In this document: positions 47,501 to 54,106 of the stretch, piece by piece
How the letters are laid out: every line of letters begins with the position of its first letter
Numbering within the stretch: the first letter of the stretch is position 1
Made by a program: the position numbers and the translations under genes
Assembly (NCBI RefSeq): GCF_016706325.1
Contig: NZ_JADJJX010000001.1
Location: 1,674,001-1,738,000, forward strand
Reading direction: 5' to 3'
Length of the DNA stretch: 64,000 bases
Source of the DNA: Methanothrix sp.
Lineage (GTDB): Archaea; Halobacteriota; Methanosarcinia; Methanotrichales; Methanotrichaceae
The notes under the pieces: model-generated
The model's input: only the letters and a program-made list of their open reading frames with translations
What the model was told of the DNA's origin: nothing
Database searches by the model: none

Positions 47501-47622
47501 GCAGCATTGCGACATCCTACCTGGACCTTGGCCATACCGGGAGAAGAGCAAGAACCACCCTATATGATGAATGGCAGCCGCCTGATTGGGATATAGACAC
47601 CTCGGAGGGAGAGGGCATTTAG
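38578..47622 (+). CDS. Giant secreted DUF11-type tandem-repeat surface protein
   Basis: A 3014-residue exported protein. A basic N-terminus and hydrophobic core (LYIMFIILSLSIFCMDASA, about residues 33-51) form the signal peptide. Three divergent Ig-like modules come first. Fourteen 123-residue DUF11-type modules follow (residues 415-2136), built around GSPGTxVTF, LPxGMSYxSS, WxDIGPM and PEHGxNVTAS. Two more divergent modules come next, then a ~330-residue Ser/Gln/Tyr-rich region without such modules (about 2410-2740), and two final modules. Many N-x-S/T sequons suggest heavy N-glycosylation. No C-terminal membrane anchor is seen. A sheath, adhesion or cell-contact role is inferred. Confidence 0.85.
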   Translation: MVMMNAQLENSLGLDATGKAHKKARSMVVARLYIMFIILSLSIFCMDASALQITKKGSSNQAAFGDIVVYTYEVTNNNSFELHDVLIHDDRLGEISLGDLGIGEKKSHTISHSIIEEDYPGPLNNKAWATGKSSNGTSVRSNNASWEIALGFEGNLVVSKKSDVVNVRIGDSINYTISIKNPNGFALKNISVQDLIYHPVGIGFDVPLNKTFLLPGESAVGTLKYTVTQYDIIGPPRDVPGLSPAMVTDLANVVAFPPWSDPDDPYAHKVSNVATRNNAILYNTDQSLSKAASLREGAKGDRATFNITVQNTGDTLINRSELTDLLPDGLMFISSVPPITSSTINSNGSTTLYWGNLSQSFGTILHPGESFEVKVTSEFTGSKYGKLTNRVSSAVYNLRNERKISTSSADVYAMKQNIAVIKKPDISMGAPDAVVNYTLQVQNTGNISLNNVFVSDTLPEGMSYVSSSGGGSNLGSHVNWSDIGPLAIGSTKQLWVQARINGPVSQRRTLTNHVYVEGKPQFGYNISNSTSADVEALEANITITKGADPAFGSPGTIVTFALNVTNNGIAPLPHVTVSDLLPAGMSYLSSSPPGTALGRNVSWADIGPLGSGESKQIRVAAKIDGPVSGIKTLTNWVEVSGSPEHGGNVSASALATVQSGEAKVDVIKQADPSFGSPSTNVTFSLDVTNSGAVLLPHVSVIDQLPEGMSYVSSTPAGVRQGQNLSWPDIGPLAAGESKRLEIVAHIDAPITGSKTLTNEVIVSAMPEHGDNVTANASAQVLAREARIDVLKGACPAFGAPGSLVTFSIDVTNSGAARLPHVFVGDTLPEGMSYISSTPAAASHGRKVLWADIGPLDSGERRRLEIVARIDGPIEGNITLTNLVQVSARPEHGQNVTANSSVDVLASEAKIDVAKAAEPAFGSAGTIVTFTLNVTNTGAASLPVVSVRDLLPEGMSYLSSYPGGSSQGQRVIWPNIGPMSPGSSKKLEIVARLDGPVSGNLTLTNQVEVTGMPQHGQNVTARDSADVLASEAKVAISKAADPSFGSPGTTVVFTVDVTNNGSALLPHVFVSDLLPAGLSYLSSHPEGSGQGQNVYWSDIGPMAPGSSKRLLLKAHIDAPVSGNVTLTNQVQVSAQPEHGQNVTASASAEVRASEAKIAISKVANPVFGSPGTDVTFTMDVANSGAAPLMRVSVSDLLPAGMSYVSSDPAGSNQGQQVMWPDIGLMAPGESRRLQIIARIDGPLSGIKDLINQVQAVGQPEHGGNVTANATAAVQAREAKVGVTKIADPDFGSPGTDVTFSINVTNDGSALLPNVLARDLLPAGMSYISSSPAGSNQGQNVLWPDIGPMEPGASRQLEIVARIDAPITGSIDLINQVDISAKPEHGDNVTASASASLLTSEARISVIKSAQPAYGSPGASVAFDLEVENTGVARLPHVLVRDHLPAGMSYISSDPAGSNQGQQVIWPDIGPMDSGEIKRLQILANIDGPISGSENFTNLVDVAGKPEHGDNVTASDTAVVRGQEAKIAVEKKADPSFGSPGTIVTFSLEVKNEGQALLPHVFVSDLLPSGLSYVSSSPAGSNDGQIVSWPDIGPMAPGSSKRLEIVAHIDGPLSGIQNLTNQVTVAGKPEYGENVTASASATVQASEAGISVVKSAEPSSGSPGTAVGFSLEVTNTGSAALPHVSVSDLLPGGMSYISSTPAAANQGQKVFWSDIGPMAPGENRQLQIIALIDGPLSGSQTLTNQVNVTGKPEHGKEVTASASADVLAKEASISVVKSANPSFGSPGAEVLFTMDVTNTGAAALPHVSASDLLPGGMSYLSSSPEGTNQGQKVFWPDIGPMAPGESRQLKITARITGPLSGSQTFTNQIEVMGQPEHGQNVTASDSAEVLASEARIAVNKRADPASGSPGATVTFTIDVTNSGAAPLLNVAASDQLPAGMSYLSSSPAGSNQGQNVLWPNIGPMAPGESRKLEIVARIDGPISGSQTLTNLVEAAGQPEHGENVSSSASADVLAREAKISVIKSADPAFGTIGSILTFKLNVTNNGEALLSPVFVSDLLPEGLEYLASSQGGVSSGRYINWTDIGPLQPGETEDLWIKVRMDGTVYGSLVNRVDVVGRPEHGEDISASSMAVVEGYSSGIGAIKTAGETDGLPGSTVNFTLVVANVGATEICNITAEDLLPEGLQYMSDEHQGELNEEGRVIWEDLGCLKPGEKVQIEMIASITGTAFGELENRFLAEGTPVGSNERVKCEARANVTAVPSPFTITKTADKLVYRPGEEMTYTITICNPLDYFPLKDVVVKDVFDNSKVRVVASYPEPGSDGQWHFAQILNKSCETITVVAVYPQSNITFDKSQNVSGRGFVNVHSDLTTGMASMAVTNCVYATARVGSQTWSRQSCASVEIREIGTDLQVREHGSGLYRSDESTRLLSSNRSIISRQSTSALYAPEAFQLPNDRKLNYSSQWAEKTQGKNYVTGASMHEAYRHATDIDRETYIRMDENGSQMRLDSRFNGTASIGFSKRSVQEGAGTKPIFEAQEEYSGQFQLNESFQEYGSSAASERAASGEGYVSSDRRTGQSQRSYESGTGSYSIEEKIDTFSNYMAKDVSLAHKAVNLSRPSAAPQELKWREGMWSKSGSQQGGVIVAKRDQSGSRVEDGCAPANGTSPASIISESYSSLDYLKKDAVSLGLSEMRSNATFKGVADYRAKATSSNGTDLIDSEDRYIGEFTTARSIALSGVSNYDQPHISIRKVGRIRPEWVDRKNLTVAEYNISITNDGNCALAPLYVQDLLPPGTEYIGSSLQPVAIGEDAVNWTVLHLGIGDTLSITLKLNVTESAPGNLLNRAEVSSMAGGQHVTASAYSSIEHDWIGCCQPMMALEKEVRVDPIDPFLVHYAIILKNNANGSMAARLDDDLPGGMSLIKADPVPASYDGERIHWVIADIGPDQVMRVEYTVKASGNGNYINNVHLDASSIDGSGSYSSIATSYLDLGHTGRRARTTLYDEWQPPDWDIDTSEGEGI
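39820..44985 (+). repeat. Fourteen in-register 369-bp coding repeats
   Basis: Module starts at 39820, 40189, 40558, 40927, 41296, 41665, 42034, 42403, 42772, 43141, 43510, 43879, 44248 and 44617 are all exactly 369 bases apart. Similarity is high within the array; for example 42163-42241 and 42901-42979 are nearly identical. Confidence 0.92.
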
Positions 47623-47631
47623 CCTGTGAGA

Positions 47632-47662
47632 GGCAGCTTCAAGGCTGCTTTTTCTCTTTTTT
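47632..47662 (+). terminator. Hairpin and T-tract after the giant gene
   Basis: GGCAGC-TTCAAG-GCTGCT forms a 5-bp stem directly followed by a run of T and C (TTTTTCTCTTTTTT), ten bases after the stop at 47622. Confidence 0.55.
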
Positions 47663-47738
47663 CCCTCTCCACTATCGATGGGGACCTCTCAGGGCGGCCA
47701 GCTCCTGCAGGAGGCTCCTGAAAGGGAGGGCACGCTAA

Positions 47739-47747
47739 CTTTAATAG
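47739..47747 (+). promoter_or_regulatory. TATA box of the enolase gene
   Basis: CTTTAATAG lies 30-38 bases before ATG 47777, predicting a transcript with almost no leader. There is no ribosome site before the ATG. Confidence 0.5.
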
Positions 47748-47776
47748 ATAGGTCTGCAAACTGCAGATCGTGGTAC

Positions 47777-49030
47777 ATGATGTCATTCGAGATCGAGAAG
47801 ATTCACGCTCGTGAGATCCTTGACTCACGAGGAAACCCGACCGTCGAGGTTGATGTTTACACCTGCTGCGGCTTCGGTCGGGCGGCAGTGCCCTCGGGCG
47901 CATCAACAGGCACTCATGAGGCCCTGGAGCTGAGGGATGGGGGCGAGAGGTATAATGGCAAGGGCGTACTGAAGGCAGTCAAGAATGTGAATGAGGTGAT
48001 TGCTCCCGAGGTGTTGGGTCTGGATGCTTCCTCTCAAAGGGAGATCGATAATCTGATGATAAGGATGGACGGGTCGGCGACCAAGGCCAATCTGGGAGCC
48101 AATGCCATTCTGGGTGTCTCCATAGCAGTGGCAAAAGCGGCTGCGATGTCCTCTGGGGTGCCTCTTTATAGGTACCTTGGAGGGGTGAATACAGTCACCC
48201 TTCCCATTCCCTCCTTCAATGTCCTCAATGGCGGGCAGCATGCAGGCAATGAGCTATCCATCCAGGAGTTCATGATCCTGCCCACTGGTGCCAAGAGCTA
48301 CAGCGAGGGTCTGCGCATGGCTGCTGAGACCTACCATGCCTTAGGGAAGATCCTGCAGGGGAAATATGGCGTGGGAGCCACCAACGTTGGATATGAGGGT
48401 GGCTATGCTCCTCCACTGGTCAAGACCCGCGATGCCCTGGATGCCATCATGAGCGCCTTTGATATCAGCGGCTATGGAGAGGAGATCAAGATCGGCCTTG
48501 ATGCTGCTGCCTCCAGCTTCTATCTGGATGGGGGCTACTCTGTGGATGGGAACCGCCTCTCTCCGGGAGAGCTCATCGACTATTATGTCGATCTGGTGAA
48601 CACCTATCCCATCATATCCCTGGAGGATCCCTTTGAGGAGGAGGCCTATGACGACTTCGCCCGCCTCACAGCAAAGCTTCCAGGAACCATCATCGTGGGG
48701 GATGACCTTTACGTCACCAATATCAAACGCCTGGAGAAGGGGATCGAGATGTGCGCCAGCAATGCCCTTCTTCTCAAGCTCAACCAGATTGGAACAGTAT
48801 CCGAGGCCTTCGATGCTGCCCGTATGTCCTTCCGGGCAGGATGGAGGGTTATGGCCTCGCACCGCTCTGCAGAGACCGAGGACGCGGCCCTGGCTGATGT
48901 TGCAGTTGCTTTGGGCTGTGAGCTGCTGAAGACCGGCGCCCCTGCTCGCTCCGAGAGGACGGCCAAGTACAACCAGCTCCTCAGAATCCAGGAGGAGTTG
49001 GAGGATGCGGCAAGATATGCCAGTATCTGA
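47777..49030 (+). CDS. eno: Enolase (phosphopyruvate hydratase)
   Basis: A 417-residue glycolytic/gluconeogenic enzyme converting 2-phosphoglycerate and phosphoenolpyruvate. Family motifs: REILDSRGNPTVEVDVY, PSGASTGTHEALELRDGG, GGQHAGNELSIQEFMI, and the metal ligands in IGLDAAAS, ISLEDPFEEE and IVGDDLYVTN. The catalytic Lys is in ALLLKLNQIGT, and the C-terminal SHRSAETED is present. The start is ATG 47777 or 47780; a longer in-frame start at 47678 lies upstream of the TATA box and is rejected. Confidence 0.96.
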   Translation: MMSFEIEKIHAREILDSRGNPTVEVDVYTCCGFGRAAVPSGASTGTHEALELRDGGERYNGKGVLKAVKNVNEVIAPEVLGLDASSQREIDNLMIRMDGSATKANLGANAILGVSIAVAKAAAMSSGVPLYRYLGGVNTVTLPIPSFNVLNGGQHAGNELSIQEFMILPTGAKSYSEGLRMAAETYHALGKILQGKYGVGATNVGYEGGYAPPLVKTRDALDAIMSAFDISGYGEEIKIGLDAAASSFYLDGGYSVDGNRLSPGELIDYYVDLVNTYPIISLEDPFEEEAYDDFARLTAKLPGTIIVGDDLYVTNIKRLEKGIEMCASNALLLKLNQIGTVSEAFDAARMSFRAGWRVMASHRSAETEDAALADVAVALGCELLKTGAPARSERTAKYNQLLRIQEELEDAARYASI

Positions 49031-49129
49031 ATCAGGAGGATGAATACTATTCCATCCTATTTTTTGAACGGCATTGATCTCTTCTCGGCTCGAAACATCT
49101 ATACTCGATAAGAGACCATGAGGCCTCTT

Positions 49130-49441
49130 ATGGATTACCCATTCAAGCGTGGATTCAAGCCGGATATGGAGAGAATCAGAGGGGTGCTGGAAGAGGAGTT
49201 CCCAACGGAGATACGGGAGGAGGATGGCAGGCTCTCTCTCTCCTTTGGCGCTCTGAAGAGCGTACGGGTCTCGATCAATGGCAAAAAGCTCAATGTGATC
49301 ACGGAATCTGACCTGGGCGTAAGCGACGAGCTGACCCTTGACACCAACAAGCGTTTCCGGAATTTCCTGGAAAAGGCCACCGGATACACTGCGAAGCAGA
49401 GGCTGCAGATGGCCAAAAAAGAGGTTTCAAAGGGAGAGTGA
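49130..49441 (+). CDS. Small conserved archaeal protein (DUF5611-like)
   Basis: A 103-residue soluble protein (MDYPFKRGFKPDMERIRGVL; TNKRFRNFLEKATGYTAKQR) that I associate with the DUF5611 family of methanogens; its function is not known. ATG 49130 is preferred over ATG 49118 because GAGG is well spaced and a TATA-like TCTATACT at about 49098 predicts transcription near 49125. It precedes the convergent MAT gene. Confidence 0.65.
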   Translation: MDYPFKRGFKPDMERIRGVLEEEFPTEIREEDGRLSLSFGALKSVRVSINGKKLNVITESDLGVSDELTLDTNKRFRNFLEKATGYTAKQRLQMAKKEVSKGE

Positions 49442-49452
49442 ATCTAGAAAAA

Positions 49453-50556
49453 TCAGTACAGCATCAGCCTCCCTTTTACAAACTCCTCCACCAGGTCGCC
49501 GCTCCTCTCCAGCCAGTAGTCCAGGATGTGGTTGATCTCCGCTTCCCTTGCGGCTGTAAGCTGCATATCCCCTGATATACGAACTGCCCTCAGCAGCGGC
49601 TGGCTTATGGGCGAGCCGATCCTGCTCACCAGGGTGACATATGCTTCTCTTGCCCCCTCCAGCTCTGCGATCTCCCTGGCGCAGCGCTGGGCGAGGACAT
49701 TGTAGATCTTCCCCACATGGCTCACCGGGTTCTTTCCTGCGATGGCCTCCATGGTCATGGGGCGCATAGGGGTGATCAGCCCGTTTCCCCGGTTTCCTCG
49801 CCCGGTGGCACCATCATCTCCCATCTCAATCGAGGTTCCAGTGACAGTAAGATAGATGTTATCGCCGCTATCTGCGCAGTTGACCCCCACCTCTGACCCC
49901 TGGCCGGCTCTCCTCTTCACCACCTCATAAACCTGTGCCCTGGCATCCTCATACTCCTCTCGCGAACCTATGAACCGGTCGACCATGGCAGCAGCAACCA
50001 CCAGGTTCAGGCGGTCGTCTATCCGCACTGCCATGATCTTGGTGTCCTCTCCCACTCCCCTGATCCCCCTCACCTCCTCTTCCAGCTCCAAGACCAGCCT
50101 CTCAGTGGAGCTCAAGGGGGCATATCCCACCCCGATGGAGGTATCATTGGCCCCTTTGCCGATGAGGCTTCTCAGCTCCGGGGCCCCCTCTTCCACTCTC
50201 GGTTCCACTAAAAATGTCTCCAGATTTTTTACTGTATTGCGGAAGAGCGTGGCTGTCGCCTCCTCAATTATCTCATCCAGCGGCCTTGCATGAGTCTTTG
50301 TAGCTCTCCCCCCTACAACCACCGATGGCGGTTTGGATATCGAGCCGCCGCCAAATCGGGGTTGGCTCTGGCCGGCGATGATCAAGACCTTGTCCACATT
50401 ATGGTGCAGAATCTGGCCGAACTCCTCCAGGTAATACCCCGACAGGGAGCGAGAAATGGCTTCTGATATCCCATCTGCCAGGGTATCCGGATGGCCGATT
50501 CCTTTTCTCTCTACCACCTCGAACTGGGGTGGTGCATATTTATGAAGGCTTATCAT
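49453..50556 (-). CDS. mat: Archaeal-type S-adenosylmethionine synthetase
   Basis: A 367-residue enzyme forming S-adenosylmethionine from methionine and ATP, of the archaeal MAT family that differs from bacterial MetK. Signatures include VERKGIGHPDTLADGISEAI, GANDTSIGVGYAPLS and GDDGATGRGNRGNG followed by LITPMRPMTMEA. It is slightly shorter than the usual ~400 residues. It is divergent from PAN; a TATA-like TAATTATAAT upstream suggests a leaderless transcript. Confidence 0.95.
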   Translation of the reverse strand: MISLHKYAPPQFEVVERKGIGHPDTLADGISEAISRSLSGYYLEEFGQILHHNVDKVLIIAGQSQPRFGGGSISKPPSVVVGGRATKTHARPLDEIIEEATATLFRNTVKNLETFLVEPRVEEGAPELRSLIGKGANDTSIGVGYAPLSSTERLVLELEEEVRGIRGVGEDTKIMAVRIDDRLNLVVAAAMVDRFIGSREEYEDARAQVYEVVKRRAGQGSEVGVNCADSGDNIYLTVTGTSIEMGDDGATGRGNRGNGLITPMRPMTMEAIAGKNPVSHVGKIYNVLAQRCAREIAELEGAREAYVTLVSRIGSPISQPLLRAVRISGDMQLTAAREAEINHILDYWLERSGDLVEEFVKGRLMLY

Positions 50557-50613
50557 ATAACCACAGATTATAATTAACTATATTATGATTAATATCTTTC
50601 GAGGCAGAGATGA

Positions 50614-50622
50614 ATTTATAAG
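50614..50622 (+). promoter_or_regulatory. TATA box proposed for pan
   Basis: ATTTATAAG lies 26-34 bases before ATG 50648. It supports the shorter PAN start and leaves room for the divergent mat promoter. Confidence 0.4.
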
Positions 50623-50647
50623 CCTTGAAGACTCATTTTCTGATTAT

Positions 50648-51883
50648 ATGAGTGAATCAACAGCATTCTCTGGTCAAGACACCATACAGGAGACATTCCT
50701 GAAGAGGATCGCAGCACTGGAATCCGACACCAAAATCCTGGCGGAGGAGCTGGAGACCACCAGGTTGGAGAAGGAGGAGGTGAGGGCAAAGCTCTTCGAA
50801 TCCCTCATCGCCAATAAGAAGTATCTGCGTGAGGTCGAGCGGCTGAAGAAGGAGAACATTCTCTTAAAGAGGATGCCGCTGTTCCTGGCTACGGTTGTCG
50901 AGATGGGGCCGGACTATGTCCTGCTGAGGCAGCATGGAAACAATCAGGAGTTCATCACCACGGTCTCGCCGGAGATGGCAGAGCAGCTCCAGCCCAATTC
51001 TAGGGTGGCAATCAACAACAGCCTCACCATTGTCCGCATTCTCGAGCGCTCAGTGGATGTCCGGGCCAAGGTCATGGAGTTGGTTGAGCTTCCGGATGTA
51101 TCTTATGATCAGGTCGGCGGCCTGGAGGAGCAGATCCAGGAGGTCAGGGAGACTGTGGAGCTTCCGCTCACAAACCCCGAGATCTTCCAGGATATCGGCA
51201 TTGAGCCACCCAGAGGCGTGCTGCTCTACGGCCTGCCTGGAACGGGCAAGACGATGCTGGCCAAGGCCGTGGCCCATGAGTCCAAAGCCACGTTCATTCA
51301 TATGTCCGGATCTGAGCTGGTGCATAAGTTCATCGGGGAAGGGGCGCAACTGGTTCGCGATATCTTCCAGATGGCACGGGAGAAGGCACCAAGCATCATA
51401 TTCATCGATGAGATAGATGCAGTGGGGAGCGTCAGAACCCATGACGGGACCACGGGCAGCGCAGAGGTAAACAGGACAATGATGCAGCTCCTGGCGGAGA
51501 TGGATGGCTTCCGGACAAGAGGGGATATCAGGATCATTGCTGCCACAAACCGGATTGACATCCTGGACCCTGCCCTGCTCAGGCCGGGGCGCTTTGACCG
51601 GATCATCGAGATCCCCATGCCATCCCTGGAGGGCCGCCTCAAGATACTGGAGATCCATACCAGGAAGATGAAGAAGGCAGAGGATGTCGACCTGGCTCAG
51701 ATCGCCAAAGAGACTGATGAGGCGAGCGGCGCAGATCTGAAATCCATCGCCGTGGAGGCGGGAATGAATGCTCTGCGCAGAAATGCGACCACTGTCAGCA
51801 GGGACGACTTCGAGAAGGCGATTGGAAAGGTTCTGGGAGATGAGATCGAGGGATCTGAGGACTCCCTTCGTATGTTCTCATAG
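50648..51883 (+). CDS. pan: Proteasome-activating nucleotidase
   Basis: A 411-residue AAA+ ATPase that unfolds proteins and feeds them to the 20S proteasome. An N-terminal coiled coil (RIAALESDTKILAEELETTR) is followed by an OB domain and the AAA domain with Walker A GLPGTGKTM (near residue 197), Walker B IIFIDEID (near 252) and the sensor region ATNRIDILDPALLRPGRFDR. ATG 50648 is preferred over ATG 50585 because a TATA box at 50614 lies between them. The C-terminus ends MFS instead of the usual hydrophobic-Tyr-X docking motif; Phe may replace Tyr. Confidence 0.93.
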   Translation: MSESTAFSGQDTIQETFLKRIAALESDTKILAEELETTRLEKEEVRAKLFESLIANKKYLREVERLKKENILLKRMPLFLATVVEMGPDYVLLRQHGNNQEFITTVSPEMAEQLQPNSRVAINNSLTIVRILERSVDVRAKVMELVELPDVSYDQVGGLEEQIQEVRETVELPLTNPEIFQDIGIEPPRGVLLYGLPGTGKTMLAKAVAHESKATFIHMSGSELVHKFIGEGAQLVRDIFQMAREKAPSIIFIDEIDAVGSVRTHDGTTGSAEVNRTMMQLLAEMDGFRTRGDIRIIAATNRIDILDPALLRPGRFDRIIEIPMPSLEGRLKILEIHTRKMKKAEDVDLAQIAKETDEASGADLKSIAVEAGMNALRRNATTVSRDDFEKAIGKVLGDEIEGSEDSLRMFS

Positions 51884-51930
51884 GTTAATGAAGGGCGGCA
51901 GTCTCTGCCGCCTATTCTATCAAAACAATT

Positions 51931-51988
51931 TTTATAAACTACCCCTCAATTTATAGACTATCCTTCCACTTTATACACTATCCTTCAA
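51931..51988. repeat. 19-20 bp tandem repeat, three copies
   Basis: Units at 51931, 51950 and 51970 share TTTATANACTAYCCYTC. They lie between the convergent pan and thermosome genes, where a 3' processing or termination role is possible. Confidence 0.6.
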
Positions 51989-52010
51989 AAGGGAGAAAAA
52001 GGGGGAGGGC

Positions 52011-53684
52011 TTATTCGAAGTCCGCTCCTCCCATTCCTCCCATTCCTCCCATGCCACCCATTCCGCCTGGCATGCCTCCGGGCATTCCACCCGGCATTCC
52101 ATCCGGTCCACCGGACCTGGAGGCGATCACATCGTCGATCCTGAGTATCATGACTGCGGCCTCTGCTGCTGAGCTTATGGCCTGGGTCTTGACCTTCAAT
52201 GGCTCGAGCACTCCAACCTCCATCATATCCACCGGCTTGCCCGCTTCCATGTCCAGGCCTGAGCTCTTGATGCCTTTCTCATGCTGGCTGCGCAGTGAGA
52301 CCAGAGTATCGATCTGATCCAGGCCGGCATTCTCGGCCAGGGTCTTGGGAATGATCTCCATGGCATCGGCAAAGGACTCTATCGCCAACTGCTCGCGGCC
52401 ACCCACAGTGGAGGCATAAGCCCTGAGCCTTAAGGCCAGCTCTATCTCCGGTGCTCCTCCGCCAGCGACCAGCGATTTGTTCTCAATTGCCACTCCCACC
52501 ACCCGGAGGGCATCCTCCATTGCTCTGTCCAGCTCATCGACTACGTGCTCAGTTCCACCGTGCAGGATGATGGAGACGGACTTGGGGTTGTTGCACTCCT
52601 CAACAAAGGTCATCTTCTCATCGCTGACCTTTCTCTCCTCCACCAGGCCGGCTGCTCCCAGGTCATCCTTGCTGATCTCATGAATGCTGGTTACAACCCT
52701 TCCTCCTGTAGCGCGGGCCAGCTTCTCCATGTCGCTCTTCTTGACCCGGCGCACAGTGTATATGCCAGCCTTGGCCAGGTAGTGCTGGGCCAGATCGTCA
52801 ATCCCCTTCTGGACGAAGAGGACATTGGCTCCTGTGGCAGAGATCCTGTCGACCATCTCCTTGAGCATCTTCTCCTCCTGGTCCAAGAATGCCTGCAACT
52901 GATGGGGGGAGGTTATCTGGATCTTGGCATCGATCTCAGTCTTCTCGATCTCCACAGCAGCGTTCAGCAATGCAATTCGTGCACCTGTGACCTTCTTGGG
53001 CATGCTGGGGTGGAGGCGGTCTTTATCTATGACCACTCCCTGAACGATCTTGGTGTCGGCTATGCTGCCGCCCACCTTCTTCTCCACAGTGATGTTGTCG
53101 ATGTCCACCGATCCATCCTCATCCATCACCGCCTGCACTGACCTTACAGCGATATCGGCCAGGCTCTTCCTGGAGGACTGAGATCCTTTGCCGGTCATGG
53201 CAGTGATGGCGATGTTCTTGAGAAGCTCATCATCATCTGCTGTGACATCGATGGCCAGGCTCTGGAGGATCTCCATGGATTTATCTGCCGCCGCTCTGTA
53301 TCCGGCAGCGATCACTGTGGGATGGATATCCTGATCCAGCAGATCCTCCGACTGCTTGAGAAGCTCCCCTGCCAGGATGACGGCTGTGGTTGTGCCATCT
53401 CCCACCTCAGTGTCCTGGGTCTTGGCGATCTCCACCATCATCTTGGCTGCTGGATGCTCGATGTCCATCTCTTTAAGAATGGTGACGCCATCATTGGTGA
53501 CGACAACATCCCCCAAGGTGTCCACCATCATCTTGTCCATTCCCTTGGGCCCAAGGGTGGTCCTCACAGCGCCGGCCACAGCCTTTGCCGCCATGATATT
53601 GGATCTTTGCGCCTCTCTGCCTGCTGTCCTCTGACTTCCTTCCCTGAGAACGAATATAGGGGTTCCGCCGAATTGTCCTGCCAA
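52011..53684 (-). CDS. thsA: Thermosome subunit (group II chaperonin)
   Basis: A 557-residue ATP-dependent folding chaperonin subunit. Family motifs: SNIMAAKAVAGAVRTTLGPK, GDVVVTNDGVTILKEMDIEH, VGDGTTTAVILAGELL and VAGGGAPEIELALRL. The C-terminus is a long Gly-Met repeat (GMPGGMPGGMGGMGGM) that lines the cavity, then ADFE. TTG 53684 is the start, with GAGGT upstream. A strong TATA box at 53736-53745 lies about 55 bases before it. Confidence 0.96.
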   Translation of the reverse strand: MAGQFGGTPIFVLREGSQRTAGREAQRSNIMAAKAVAGAVRTTLGPKGMDKMMVDTLGDVVVTNDGVTILKEMDIEHPAAKMMVEIAKTQDTEVGDGTTTAVILAGELLKQSEDLLDQDIHPTVIAAGYRAAADKSMEILQSLAIDVTADDDELLKNIAITAMTGKGSQSSRKSLADIAVRSVQAVMDEDGSVDIDNITVEKKVGGSIADTKIVQGVVIDKDRLHPSMPKKVTGARIALLNAAVEIEKTEIDAKIQITSPHQLQAFLDQEEKMLKEMVDRISATGANVLFVQKGIDDLAQHYLAKAGIYTVRRVKKSDMEKLARATGGRVVTSIHEISKDDLGAAGLVEERKVSDEKMTFVEECNNPKSVSIILHGGTEHVVDELDRAMEDALRVVGVAIENKSLVAGGGAPEIELALRLRAYASTVGGREQLAIESFADAMEIIPKTLAENAGLDQIDTLVSLRSQHEKGIKSSGLDMEAGKPVDMMEVGVLEPLKVKTQAISSAAEAAVMILRIDDVIASRSGGPDGMPGGMPGGMPGGMGGMGGMGGMGGADFE

Positions 53685-53735
53685 TTTATTACCTCTATGA
53701 AGATTTATTTCCGAAGCTATGTCTTGTTTGAAGTT

Positions 53736-53745
53736 CTATATAAAG
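53736..53745 (-). promoter_or_regulatory. TATA box of the thermosome gene
   Basis: CTTTATATAG on the minus strand is a near-ideal archaeal TATA element, predicting transcription from about 53715. Confidence 0.6.
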
Positions 53746-53874
53746 ACATGTTATGGATAATGATTCACTGGGGTATAGAGCATGCGGTTGAGCTTCTGGA
53801 GGGGCAGCCGGCTGTGGTTCTCGGCTGAAAAGACTGCAGTGGAGCCATAAAAAACAGGAAATATCTGGGAATGC

Positions 53875-53932
53875 CGCCCGGTTCCGCCGGGCAGGATTCA
53901 GGGCGATGGGCCATCTCTCTGGCTCATTTTTT
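53875..53932 (+). ncRNA. Candidate small structured RNA
   Basis: In the 420-base gap between divergent genes there is a TATA-like CATAAAAAAC (53846-53855). About 25 bases on come a perfect hairpin GCCCGG-TTCCG-CCGGGC (53876-53892), a second hairpin TGGGCCA-TCTCTC-TGGCTCA (53907-53926) and T6 (53927-53932). Promoter, two stems and a terminator-like end define a ~58-nt transcript. No known family was recognised. The rest of the gap holds the thermosome promoter and nothing else evident. Confidence 0.35.
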
Positions 53933-54106
53933 GTCTTGGCGGCTGAAGGCTCTGCCTTATTGCAGCTGAAGGCTGTGAGTGCAGGTCACTGGCCTGTAAA
54001 TGAAATTCTGGCAAAATTGATCCCGTGATACCATGTAAATGAAGGACGTATTCATTCGATACTCTAAGAATAAGCAAGCTATAAATACTTATGAAATGTA
54101 TATGTT

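Noticed and set aside
50585..50647. Longer PAN start at ATG 50585
   Set aside because: A TATA box at 50614-50622 would place transcription start after this ATG; the shorter form has normal family length.
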